DNA of 64,000 bases from Ceratotherium simum simum (Eukaryota > Chordata > Mammalia > Perissodactyla > Rhinocerotidae): the NCBI RefSeq assembly GCF_000283155.1, contig NW_004454166.1:3164161-3228160 (forward strand), given 5' to 3'. The notes beneath the pieces are model-generated. The model was not told where the DNA came from. It worked only from the letters and a program-made list of their open reading frames with translations, and searched no databases. Below, in pieces: positions 41,370 through 52,515 of the stretch. Every line of letters starts with the position of its first letter. Position 1 is the first letter of the stretch. Made by a program: the position numbers and the translations under genes.

Positions 41370-41580
41370 CAGCCCTTTCAATGGCTTCCTAGGACTGACG
41401 CGATCTGGCCCCTGATTTCTCTGACGTTGTCTCCAACTTCTCTCCCCATCACTGACACAGTTCCAGCCACAATGGCCTCCCTGCGGTTCCCACACACTCC
41501 AGCTTCTTTGCCTGCCTGATAATTTTTGCTTAGATGTCAGACCCTTCATTGGGTGCTCGATCTTTTTTACATTCCTTTAA
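41370..41580 (+). mobile_element. L2 fragment
   Basis: GACGCGATCTGGCCCCTGAT, CACAATGGCCTCCCTGCGGT and CTTAGATGTCAGACCCTTC follow sense L2 order. Confidence 0.5.
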
Positions 41581-42199
41581 ATATCCTTAAGCTTTGTCTG
41601 GGATATAATTAAGTTACTTGGAAGAAATTTAAGTCTGACCCTTTTGAGGCTTGCTGTTAAGCTTTGCCAGGTGGGACCAGAGCCACCTCCAGTCTCGGGT
41701 TAATCTTACCCCGCTACTGAGACACTCCCCTTCTGGGTGTCTCCCCACGTATTACGAAGATTTTCCGCCCTGGCTGGTGGGAACATGAATGATTCCTGGC
41801 CCAGCGTGAGCTCCGAGGACCCTTCTGCCCGTTCCTCTCTGCTGGTTCCTTCCCCATCGCAGGTAGTTTCCTCACTACACGGCAGGTGCTGAGAGTACGC
41901 AGCCAAGGACTTGCTGGGATCCTCCGCAGACTCTGCTGCTCTCCCCTCTCCGTGCAGCTCTCTCCTCTCCGCTACTCTGCCTGAAAATTCCAGCCTCCTT
42001 GGTCTCTCTAAATTCACATTTTCAACTCTGTCCCCTCAACTTGGTGATACTGCTGGCCTCTGTTTGGGCCCCCCTTCCTGTGCTGCAGGCTGGAAACTCT
42101 CCAGGCAGTAAGCTGGGAGGTCACAAGGCTCACATCCTCTGTGTCCCTTCTCTCAGGGGTCACTCTCCTTTGTGGTCTGTAATCCAATGTCAGAAAACT

Positions 42200-42710
42200 T
42201 GTTTCACATGTTTTGACTGGTTTCTTAGGTGCTTAAGGCAGGATGGTAAATCTGGCCCCCGTTACTCCTCCATCAGAAGCTCCCCCACTCCACACCCTCC
42301 AGACACTCTCCCCTCGGCCTTCCCATGGCTGCCCACCTGCCTGCATCCCTCCTACCCAGTCATCGCATGGCTCACTCTCTCACCTCCTTCTAGTCTTTTC
42401 TCAGACGTTACCTTCCCAGTGAGGCCTCCTCTGGTCCACCTGTTTAAAACTTCTCCCCGCTCTCCCTCCACGGGTGGCATGTCCAGTCCTCCTTACCCTC
42501 CGCACATTTCCTTTTTTCTCCACCTCCTAACATACTATGTAATTTACCTATTTAATATTTTGATTATTGGCTGCCTGCCTGCACTAGATTGTAAACTCTG
42601 AAGGATGGGATTTCTGTTTGGTTCTGCTGCCTCCCTAGCTCCCAATACAGTACTTGGCCCATAGCAAGTTCTCAAAAATTATTCATTGAATGAATAAATG
42701 ATTGAAAAGA
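42200..42710 (+). mobile_element. L2 3' end
   Basis: CACTCTCTCACCTCCTTCTA, CCAGTGAGGCCTCCTCTGGT, TAGATTGTAAACTCTGAAGG, AGTACTTGGCCCATAGCAAG and a terminal ATTCATTGAATGAATAAATG: a clear sense L2 3' end. The 200-codon open frame at 41999-42601 runs through it and is not a gene. Confidence 0.8.
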
Positions 42711-42789
42711 TGATAGAAAAAAAACCCCATGAGCCCAGCTACGAAGGTTGGAAATTATGATGCGTTTGTGGGAGAGCAGCTAGTACCCT

Positions 42790-43090
42790 TCTGTGTGAAG
42801 AGCAGCATGAGGAGAAGGGGCTGGAAATACAGGTTATGGTGGGGGGGTGGAGCTCCTAAAATGCCAGGCTGTACCCTGCAGGCAGTTGAGAGCCATGGAA
42901 AGCTTTTAATAAGGAATTACATGATCAGAGATTCTTTACGAGGAATAATCTGGTGAGTGTAAAAGTGAGAGCCACAATAAATGAGTGGCAGAGGGGAGAG
43001 AGAAGAGAGGCAATACTTGAGATTTCATGGAGGCAGCAGGGCTTGGCAGGTGGGAGCGAGAATTGAGATGATACCTGTATCAATTTTTCT
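42790..43090 (-). mobile_element. L2 antisense (probable)
   Basis: GTTGAGAGCCATGGAAAGCT, TTACATGATCAGAGATTC and AGGAATAATCTGGTGAGTGT resemble the far antisense part of L2-type elements. Confidence 0.4.
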
Positions 43091-43219
43091 GTAGAAGCAT
43101 GGCTGGTGTGACAGTGCAAACTTAGGTTCCAAAGGATTCTATGTAGGGAGGTAGGGAAGTGGGCAGGGGTGTAAAAAGAAAATGGGCATTAGAGGTGGCT
43201 GACATGGGGCCTGAAACCT

Positions 43220-43790
43220 GGACCCAAACACTTCCCACCTGGCAAACTTGGGCACAGTTCACACTTCCCACCTTGTGAACTTGGGCACAGTTCACACTTC
43301 CTACCTGTGAACTTGGACAGACTTTACACTTCCCACCTATGTGAACTTGGGCATAGTTCACACTTNNNNNNNNNNNNNNNNNNNNNNNNNNNNNNNNNNN
43401 NNNNNNNNNNNNNNNNNNNNNNNNNNNNNNNNNNNNNNNNNNNNNNNNNNNNNNNNNNNNNNNNNCACAGTTCACACTTCCTACCTGTGAACTTGGACAG
43501 ACTTTACACTTCCCACCTATGTGAACTTGGGCATAGTTCACACTTTCCACCTTGTGAACTTGGGCACAGTTTACACTTCCCACCTTGTGAACTTGGGCAC
43601 AGTTCACACTTCCCACCTTGTGCACTTGGACACAGTTCACACTTCCCATCCATGTGAACTTGGGAACAGTTCATAGTTCCCACCTTGTGAACTTAGGCAC
43701 AGCTTACACTTTCCACCTGTATGCACTTGGGGACAGTTCACACCTCCCATCTTGTGAACTTGGCACAGTTCACACGTCCCCCCTGGCTGC
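43220..43790. repeat. Minisatellite, 33-bp unit, with assembly gap
   Basis: Tandem copies of a unit of about 33 bp containing GAACTTGGGCACAGTTCACA and CTTCCCACC. Successive CTTCCCACCT motifs begin at 43231, 43264, 43297 and 43329. Units differ by substitutions and small indels. Because 33 is a multiple of three, both strands stay open and the minus strand reads as an 11-residue repeat. Confidence 0.95.
43366..43465. other. Assembly gap of 100 N
   Basis: Exactly 100 undetermined bases inside the 33-bp minisatellite. It is bordered on both sides by the same 80-bp block (43286-43365 and 43466-43545). Confidence 0.99.
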
Positions 43791-45039
43791 ACAGCCTCTT
43801 GAGCTTTGATTTCTTCTTCTATAAATGGTACTAATCACATCTCCCTCACAGGCAGGAATTGCCTCCAGGAAATTCAGTACTTTGGGGGCTTAGTCAATGT
43901 TGGTTCCCGTCTTGAAAACCTTTTCTCTTTCACTACTTCAGAGTCACAAGAGGCCTGAGAGATCTGAGACCCCCTTCTCTGATCACACCAGGCAACACCC
44001 CTCATCCTACAGATGAACCGAGGCACAGAGCTCAGCCCCAGTGAGGTCCACTGACTGTCCAATGGGGGAGACGTCTGACAAATCCCACTGCCCGTTATGG
44101 TTGCTACTATTCATAAAAGTTGGAGTGGGAAGACACCAAGCTGGACATCTGCTCCAAATCACATTGCTGGGGGGGTGGGCGGGGGAAATAGGACATGTTT
44201 CTATTACACTGGAGTTTAAAACCTCAGGATACTCTGTTCACAAGAGACTTTAATTCCCAAGACAGCTGTCCAGTGGCTAAAATCATTAAACACGGATTAC
44301 TGAGGCAGCTCTTCATAAGGTACTTGATAGAATTACTAGACTTGAGGACGAACAGGGAATTTTTTTGTACATTGTGGGAAGCATTGCAGAGCCCACACAC
44401 GCTGCCAAATTACTGAAGGGGAACTGACAGTGGTTATGTGGATTAACTATCACTACATACGGCTTACTAAAGATCCTGTGTGCTTGAGAGGGAGTCCAGG
44501 TCACTGTTTTATCACATACTGTGGGCCTGTAAATACACATATGTATGTATGAATGTATGTCTGTAAATACATATACATACACACATATGCGCATACAAAA
44601 TTCCTGCATTCCTCCTACATTTACACTAAGAGTCTTCTAGAGCCACAGTCTAGTGCCGATCAACCACAACAGTAATTAACTGTACATACCCCAAGGCCTC
44701 AAACCTCTTGAGTTTTTCAGGCTGGCCTATACACTATGTCAGGCAACATCCTACGTATTTTTTTTTTCCTACATATTCAAGATTAAATGACATACTACGC
44801 CCTCAGTTAACTGTACTCCAACCAGTGGGGATCCAACTCAGTAGAGTTTGCGCATGAAGGAGAAAGACTGGGGCATCAGTTCCTCCAGTTTCCCCAGAAA
44901 ATCGAGGCCCACGTGAAGGTAGGATGCGCTCAAGGCCTCTCTGACATCTTTCACCTGTTCTCCTTCCCCTCCCCTCATTTGTAAGTGAGAGTCAGGGTCC
45001 ATCTAAGATAGAATGGGACAGAAAGGGGGAGAGCATTAA

Positions 45040-45227
45040 TATTGGCTGAGAGACCATATGTGCCAGGAACTGCCAGATAGCGAGGTGTCAGTTAATCCTC
45101 ACAACAACCCTATGGAGCCGGTGTTAATATATCCTATTGTTCAGATGGGAAAACTGAGGCCGAGGGCTTACGTAGCTCAAGTCCCTTGGTGAGTGAGGAC
45201 CAAACCTGGATTAAAGTCCAGGTCTTT
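45040..45227 (-). mobile_element. MIR remnant interrupted by an ERE
   Basis: CATATGTGCCAGGAACTGCC, ATCCTCACAACAACCCTATG, GATGGGAAAACTGAGGCCGA and GATTAAAGTCCAGGTCTTTT follow the reverse MIR pattern. The ERE at 45228-45470 interrupts its end. Confidence 0.7.
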
Positions 45228-45470
45228 TTTTGTGTGTCTGTGAGGAAGATCAGCCCTGAGCTAACATCCAATGCCAATCCTCCTCTTTTTTGCTAAGGAA
45301 GATTGGCCCTGGGCTAACATCTGTGCCCATCTTCCTTTATATGTGGGATGCTGCCACAGCATGGCTTGACAAGCGATGTGTTGGTCCACACCTGGGATCT
45401 GAACCTGTGAACCCCAGGCCGCCAAAGCAGAGCAGGCGAACTTAACCGCTACGCCACTGGGCCAGCCCCC
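45228..45470 (-). mobile_element. ERE SINE inserted in a MIR
   Basis: On the minus strand it begins at 45470 with GGGGCTGGCCCAGTGGCG and ends in a tail seen as TTTTTTTGTGTG on the plus strand. AAGTCCAGGTCTTTT flanks both sides (45213-45227 and 45471-45485). The interrupted host is a MIR in minus orientation. Confidence 0.92.
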
Positions 45471-45536
45471 AAGTCCAGGTCTTTTGAAGTTAATATATTT
45501 TTTTAAGTCTTCCTTTTTTTTTTTTTTAACTGAAGC

Positions 45537-45915
45537 CTAAAGTAATATATATTCACCATAGAAAATTTGGAAAGAAGAAATAAGCAAAGAGAAAGAATTC
45601 CATCCAGAGACAACACTGTTAACATTTTGGGGTACATTCTTCTAGTCTTTAAAAATTTTTATCAAAAGTGGGAATTTACCACAAAAACCTTTGTAATCTG
45701 CCCTTTTTTCACTAAAAAATACATTATAAACAATCTTCTGTCATTAGATATTGTTCTATAACAACTATTTTTAATGGCTGCCTACAATTCTACTGCATAG
45801 ATGCACCAAAATTTCTTTAGCTAAGCCCAAGCGCTGGACATTTAGGTTATTTCCAGTTTTTCCTCTGCCCCCACCACGACAAACCATGTTGCCATGAACA
45901 CTCTAATTGGCCACG
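45537..45915. mobile_element. LINE-like remnant (probable old L1)
   Basis: CACTGTTAACATTTTGGGGT, CATTATAAACAATCTTCTGT, TTTTTAATGGCTGCCTACAA, ACATTTAGGTTATTTCCAGT and GCCATGAACACTC resemble the complement of old L1 sequence. Orientation and family are not settled. Confidence 0.5.
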
Positions 45916-48084
45916 TCTTTGCCCATATCACAATTGCTTCCTGAGGAAAACTTCCTAGAAGTACAGTTTTTTAGGTCCAAAGGGATATTAATACTCCTCT
46001 TACAGGGCATGGGAAAGTCTGAGTGCTTATTTCTAGAAAATACTCTCCTCCCTGCTCCCACCATCTCTGATTTTCCCAACTCCACCTGTCCTTTGAGGTC
46101 CAGCCCAAATGTCTAGGCTGGAAATCTACGCCACTGGCCCAGGACCTCCTTCAAAGTTCAAACCACAGTGACCAATAGAATATGACCCACATATGTCATT
46201 TTAAACAATCTAGTAACCAAACTAAAAAAGTAAAAAGAAACAGGTGAAATTAATGTCAATGATAAATTTTATTTAACCCAATATATCCAGAACAATATCC
46301 TTTCAGTGGTAATCAATAAAAAAATTGTTAATGAGGTATTTAACATTTTTTTGGTACTAAGTCTTTGAAATCCAGGCTGTGTTTTAGACATATGGACCAG
46401 GCACATTTAAGTGCTCTCAAATGGGGCTAGGGACAACCGCACTGAGCAGGGCAGGTGTAGACTGTGCCTTACTCGCTCCTGTATTCTTATGAACACAGGG
46501 CCTGGCATGGGAGAGTCGTCACTGAAAGAATGAACGCCCCTCCTTCTGACGGTCTCGTCCTGTCTCCAGCAGGAGGTGATTCTCCCTGCTGTGAGCCCCT
46601 AGAACCTTGAAAGTTTCCTTCTAGGACGTCCCTCCAAAGTGTATCCAGTCCTATCCAACACACAGCTATGCAATAACCGGGGTCCCAGCTGTGCGGAAAC
46701 CAGGACTCAGCGTCTACCCGTCTGTCGATTGTTGGGGCCACAGCCCCCAGGCAATGAGGTATTTAATGCTTTGGTACCTGAGGGTGTTCATGTGGAGGGT
46801 GGGGGCTGAGAGGACAGTGGGCTGACTCTCCCCAAGCCTGTCCCAGGGATTGGGTCTGCATCCTACGGGGAGAGGGGCTAGGTGGAAGCTAAAGGGACTA
46901 TGTTCACGGGGAACCTTGTGGGGCTCAGGGCACAGCAACTGAGCTTCAGGCCCAGTCAGTGGTGTGCTTTAACTCGAGCTCTCTGAGGGGGGGAGAGGAG
47001 GAAGCCCTGATCTGTAGAGTTTCCCGATTACTGTGGTGTAAACACTCCCATCATGGCCAATTTCAAACTCCTAACGTGACATCACAGAACACGGAGTTGA
47101 GAAGACACAGGCACAATCGGCTCTAATGGGCTGACACAAGTCAGCTCTGAGCCCAGCTGAGCACGTGTGACACAGCCAGGGGCAGAGTAGCCTTCTTCCC
47201 CAGAGAGGACTGAGGCCAGTGCAGCCCTGCAGGGGACCCATGCATTTGGGGGCACTGGGGAACAAAGAACTGGCAAGAGGGTGGTGAGAGGCCACCACAA
47301 GTGGCTTGTGGGCACTGTATGTCACTGAGGAGGTGACACTGGGCTAAGCAAGGACCATTTGTGAGGATGCTGAGATGCCTCCAGGGACACAGAGGGAAGA
47401 AAGGGGGAATTGTGGGAGGTGGGGTGGGACTTGAGGTCACGCTGTTCTGCAGGTAGAGGAACACACCAGAGAGCTTTCCTTAACGTTGGTGTGACCTCCT
47501 TTGCAGACAGGCTGGGATGGGTTCTGGCCGTTTACATCACGTCTGCCTTCCCACGGACTGTGAGCGCCTAAAGGCTCAGATCAGATTTGTCCTGCACGCT
47601 TGGATTCTCTCCTTTAACGAGCATTTGTTGAACGTCTTTCTGGACCCAATCCTTGCTTCTGCATGCATAGAGTGTTTTTCTGCAGGATTAGGAGGGGTGA
47701 CTGCACCACCCAGTTTTCCCTAGGTCACATGAAGATTTTCAGATTATCCAGATGTTAAATTGTGCAGAGTCCCATACAGTCTATAAATGCATTTCTTTAA
47801 TTTACTGTAGTAACATTCACAGTGTATATAACTTGACAACCATTCAGTTCAAAATGGGAAGTAATTGCATTAGAAGCACATCCTTGATCATCTCCTCTTT
47901 TCTATCCTAACTGGTCAAAAACCAAGCCCCGTGATTTTCCTCCTGAAATGGGCCTTGCATCCACCTGCTTCTCTCTCCCCACCCACTGCCATGGATGGTA
48001 CCAGCATCACTGCAGGCTCTTGCTTCCTTCTAATTTGTTCTCTCCACTGCAGCCAAGAGAAACTTCTTAAAAAACAGCAATCGG

Positions 48085-48399
48085 AGGGGCCCGCCCATGG
48101 CTTAGCGGTTAAGTGAGCGCGCTCCACTACTGGCGGCCCGGGGTCGGATCCTGGGCGCGCACCGACGCACCGCTTCTCCGGCCCGCTTCTCCGGCCATGC
48201 TGAGGCCGCGTCCCACATACAGCAACTAGAAGGATGTGCAACTATGACATACAACTATCTACTGGGGCTTTGGGGAAGGAAAAAAAGGAGGAGGATTGGC
48301 AATAGATGTTAGCTCAGAGCCGGTCTTCCTCAGCAAAAAGAGGAGGATTAGCATGGATGTTAGCTCAGGGCTGATCTTCCTCACACATAAAAAAAAAAC
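48085..48399 (+). mobile_element. ERE SINE, long composite with internal duplication
   Basis: This copy carries the short-subtype body (CAGCAACTAGAAGGATGTG, GGGGCTTTGGGG) followed by the two GATGTTAGCTCAG modules of the other subtype, making it about 315 bp. A 13-bp CGCTTCTCCGGCC is repeated in tandem at 48171-48196. The flank ACAGCAATCGG occurs on both sides (48074-48084 and 48402-48412). Confidence 0.9.
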
Positions 48400-48429
48400 A
48401 AACAGCAATCGGTTTGCTCCCTTGCTAGC

Positions 48430-48960
48430 CATCTTTCCATGGGGTCCCATTGGTCTTAGGGTAACAGATGGGACATGATCTGGCCTCCACCAACCCCCTA
48501 CTCCCACTCCCCAGGCTCCTCCCATCCCACTCTCTCTGCTCCAGCCACATTTCTTTTGCTTTCTCAAAGGTGCCACACTGATCTCACCCCAGGGCCCTTG
48601 CACTTGCTCTTCCCTTTTCCAGGAATTTGCTTCCACCCTTTTTGCCCATTAGCTTCTATTCATTGTTCAATCTCAACTCCAGGTCACCTCCTTAGGGAAG
48701 TCTTTTCTGATCCCCAGCCTAGGTCAGGCCTCCATGTTATATGTTCTCAACACACCCTGTGACTTTCTTACAGAGCAATTCCCACAATTTATATTTAAAC
48801 AGTTATGCAGGTGATTATCTGTCATTGTCTGTTTCTTCCTGGGTACAAGGACCACACTGCCTTGCTCAACACTGTATCCATAGCATCCCCTCCCCATGAC
48901 TCTCCTGCTGTAGGAGGTAGTAAATATTTGTGGAAGAAATGAATGAGCAAAGGAAATTAG
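48430..48960 (+). mobile_element. L2 3' end
   Basis: GACATGATCTGGCCTCCACC, CAGGGCCCTTGCACTTGCTC, CTCCTTAGGGAAGTCTTTTC and GTAGGAGGTAGTAAATATTT form a long sense L2 3' region in the expected order. Confidence 0.8.
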
Positions 48961-49184
48961 CCACTTCTCTGCAGCTGTGCCAGGTTTTTACACTGTGGTC
49001 CCATCACTGATAATAAAATGCATGGACCAGGAAGGCTATTTTATTGGTTCTTGGTCATATAGTTAATTTTTTCTCTGTAAATACTTGATTTCTCCTGTTG
49101 TTTAAGCCAAAAAAAGAAATAAAGTGATTTTTATGAGGTATGACTTTGTTTCTTCTTCTGTCATGGATCCCTCAATCATGCACA

Positions 49185-49395
49185 GCACGTTACAGTTTGT
49201 AATGCGCCTTCCTCATTTCATCTTCAGAACAACCCAGTGAGGGACCCTTGGCCATTGGTCTCACTTGGCAGAAGAGAATGCAAAGATTAGAGACTTCCCT
49301 GAGGTCACCACTGCTAAGATACAGAGGACAACATGCAAACCCAGGTCTGTGGACTCCATGTCCAGTGCTCTTTCTGCCACCCTGAGCTGCCTCTC
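49185..49395 (-). mobile_element. MIR remnant
   Basis: CTTCAGAACAACCCAGTGAG, CTCACTTGGCAGAAGAGAAT and GACTTCCCTGAGGTCACC follow the reverse MIR pattern. Confidence 0.65.
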
Positions 49396-50006
49396 CCAGC
49401 AAGCTAAACGAGCCACCCAAATGAAAGAGTGTCACTTCAGTTTTGCCTGGCATTTTTCTCAAATGCTCTCAGAATCATTCTTGCAACTGGAACATCTCTC
49501 AAAGGAAGAAAACTAGTTCATCACAGTAATCAAGTCTGTCATAGAGGATGTGTGATGATGTTTGAAAATATAATCCTATGAACATCAGAACTGACAACTC
49601 TGAAACATCTCTAGGCTAAATCTGCTAATAACAGTCTTTAGCATTCAGGTTGGCACTCACATGGGTTGGTGTGATACATTTCACAGCAGAAATGCCCTAA
49701 TAAGGAACTTCCTCAAAGAGCAACCGGGTAGAGGACGGATTTTAATGAGGCCCAATCCCTGAAAGGGTAAAGTGTGGTGAAGAATAAAGGCATGAGATGA
49801 AACCTGTATTTCCATGAGTCAGATGACAAGATGGGGCCTCACATCAGAAAATGCGCCAAACACTTTCTAGAGGTCAGGACTTTGTACAGAAAAAGAGTCA
49901 AGACATCAGAGCCATCACCCTGAAGACTCTCCCCGACGAAAATGTGCTTTGATTAGAATGAAGCAGACACATACAAATTGCAATTACCTCTTCTAGGCCT
50001 GCTGTT

Positions 50007-50345
50007 CACTCATTCACGCCTTCTAACCTACCTATCCACCCACCAACTCATCCACTCGTTCATCTTTGTCTATCCACCCGCTTACCATCTACCCATCTGT
50101 CAATTGATCCATCCACCCACGTACTCATCCATTCATCTATCTACCCATCTAGCTCTTCCTCAACTTCTCTCTCTCCCTCTCTCTCTCCCTCTCTCTCTCC
50201 ATTATCCATTCATCTATATCCATTCACCTTCCCACATACCCATCCATCCATTCACCCACCCACTCAGCCATCCAACTATCTACTCACCCATCTACCCCTC
50301 TGTCCATCCAACCACCTACCCATCCAACCAGCCAGCCCGCCAGGC
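50007..50345. repeat. Diverged tetranucleotide array with CTCTCTCC tract
   Basis: Degenerate CATC/CACC/CATT units similar to those at 11001-11822, with an internal CT-rich tract (CTCTCTCC units) at 50166-50200. It also borders an antisense L2 remnant. Confidence 0.85.
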
Positions 50346-50620
50346 TTTCCTGTATATCTACTATATGTAAAGCCCTAAGGAGATGTTGAAGAGGATGGAG
50401 ACGGGGATGGTGATAAAAATATCTCTAATGTATTTCATTTAACATCAGTTGAGGCACATATATAGGCCAGACAGTGAGCTAGCAACTGAGAACAGAGAGG
50501 TGATCTCAGATAGACTGCACCCTCAAGGGGTAGGCAGAGAAGCCTCCGTTGTAAAGCTAACCAACCACTTGGAGTCCAAACAATTGCACAATAAGGACTA
50601 ATGCAGAGGTGTCCACATCC
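50345..50620 (-). mobile_element. L2 3' end, antisense (probable)
   Basis: CACATATATAGGCCAGACAG, GAGCTAGCAACTGAGAACAG and GCACCCTCAAGGGGTAGGC resemble the complement of the L2 3' end, next to the CATC-type array. Confidence 0.5.
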
Positions 50621-51844
50621 TGCTGCTTGGGTTCGAGGGCCACGTTTCGATGGCCGCCACAGGCAGCTTCACCCACAGCTCGGCTCTCCTCTGCTTCATG
50701 GACACCCATCCTCTGGCCTAACATCATTTTTTATTACTAAAAACCCACACAGAATGCAGTGAAAGAGCATTAAACAAAAAGGCTATTAACTCTACCACAA
50801 AAAAACGCATGTGTGAAAGTACAGTACTGTTTGCTGCTGTGGTAACTACACAGGCTGGCCAAGAAATCCAGTGTCCTGCTGTTGGTTGATCTCTCTCTCT
50901 CCCACTCTCTTTCCCGTTCTTTCATGATTCATTTCTTAACCTTTTAAGAGGATGACCATAGTGCCTTTCAAGATAAAGTAAAGATAAAGCCATAAGGAGG
51001 CCACTGTCTCTGAAAGCTCCATCGTCTGTGCGCCACCTTCACAATTTCCGCAGAATCCACGTACCATCTGTGCTTTTCTTTACTAAATATCTGCCTCTTT
51101 AAAAAAACTGAAAAAGAAGAAACCTTATCTTGTTACCTTAAATGCTAGTTCTATTTTTATAGTACACATTAAAACCAAACACAACTATTAAAATGAAGAA
51201 TGTTAAGTCTGGGTATCAGCTAAGACTGTCCCCTCTCCTGCCTCTGAGGTGCAGTCAGGAGGGCGGCCACCACCCTTGCTGTTCCTGGGGCTCTTCTGCT
51301 GGGTCTGACTGGTGTGAGCTGACCTGAGGGCTCGAGACAGGTTCCCTACTAAGGCTTTGCTTCAACTTTGTCACTGCAGAAATTTGCTTGCTAATTTTTA
51401 AATAAAAAAGGAGGGTTAACAAAGTCTTCCAAGGAGCAAATTCGAAAAAAAAACATGTAATGTTAAATGTAATTTTAATGTTAATGTAAATGTTAGATGA
51501 GAGGCAATGATATTGGGCTTATATGTAAAATATCTTTTGAAAAACAAGTTTGAAAACCAGTGGAATAGATTGATAAATAGCTATATATGCGATTAATGTG
51601 AATACCCATAAATCGCATATTTAGGGGGGTATGTGTATGTCTGTGTGAGTGCATGGGAGTGTGTTGCTTATGTGCATATGAATGTGAGAATGTGAATTAC
51701 CAAAGATAGCAAGAGCTGCAAGAATGCAGTTAAAGCAGTGACACGGGGACCCACCAACCCCAGTGTCTCCTGGAAAATTAATTACTAGTGTTTGGGGGCC
51801 TAGAGGACTGTGTGCAGCTGGTATCCAAATTCATCCTTCCTCAT

Positions 51845-51940
51845 CCTCACACTAATCTAGCCCTCACCATGTCGCAGGCACTCTACATGTATAAACCTCT
51901 TTAATCCTCACAAGCCTTTACAGTAGGCCCTGTTGTTATC
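51845..51940 (-). mobile_element. MIR, first half, split by an LTR
   Basis: CATGTCGCAGGCACTCTACA, TAAACCTCTTTAATCCTCAC and CTGTTGTTATC are the start of an antisense MIR, which resumes after the LTR at 52376. Confidence 0.75.
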
Positions 51941-52375
51941 TGTAGGGGATACTGGGGAACTCTGCTCAGGTCCTCTCTTTATGGCTGAAGCACCATCCTC
52001 CAGCTCCTGGGAATATGGGCTGCTGAGGGTCCCAGCTGGGTCCTCACTGAGAATTACTCTCCATCATGAGAGCTCCCTTGCCCACGGATACACCCCTCCC
52101 AGAGCCCAGCATGGCCAGTGACTGGCTGAAGAGAAGATAGTAAGGACCAGGCCCTGGACCTCAGATTGGACAACTCTGAGGGCCATCCCATCTCCAGAGC
52201 TCCCCTAGGATCAGCTGCGGCCTCAGTTACAACCACACTTGGGATGAACTTCCTGCTCTGTCCAATCCCGCCGCCCTCACTTCCTTACAGTGTATTACCT
52301 GACTACACTCTCCCACAAACCTTCCACATGCAATGCTGTCTCTGAGTCTGTTTACAGGGAGCCCAATCTAAGCCA
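51941..52375 (+). mobile_element. Solitary LTR, 435 bp, with TTATC target-site duplication
   Basis: The element begins TG and ends CA. TTATC occurs immediately before (51936-51940) and after (52376-52380), a 5-bp duplication as left by endogenous retroviral integration. It closes with CTCTGAGTCTGTTTACAGGG and CCAATCTAAGCCA, as in the related remnant ending at 29317. It is non-coding and no internal viral region is present. Confidence 0.8.
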
Positions 52376-52515
52376 TTATCCCCATTTTACAGATGAGGAA
52401 ACTGAGGTGCAGCGATTAAGTTCTGGCCCAGGTTTACCCAGCTGAAAGTGGAGAGAAGATGTGAACCCAGGAAGTCTGTCTCCAGAGTCCACGCCCCTAA
52501 GCATTTCACACTCTT
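52376..52515 (-). mobile_element. MIR, second half, split by an LTR
   Basis: TTATCCCCATTTTACAGATG, AGGAAACTGAGGTGCAG and GATGTGAACCCAGGAAG continue the antisense MIR begun at 51845. Confidence 0.8.

Noticed and set aside
41999..42601. 200-codon plus-strand open frame
   Set aside because: It overlaps an L2 3' end in sense orientation, and the predicted protein has no recognisable domain.
43122..43649. Minus-strand open frame with an 11-residue repeat
   Set aside because: It is a translation of the 33-bp minisatellite and N gap, with no start context or homology.
43220..43790. CRISPR-like direct repeats
   Set aside because: The units are adjacent with no unique spacers, and the DNA is mammalian.
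49978..50370. 130-codon plus-strand open frame
   Set aside because: It is mostly the second tetranucleotide and CT-rich array.
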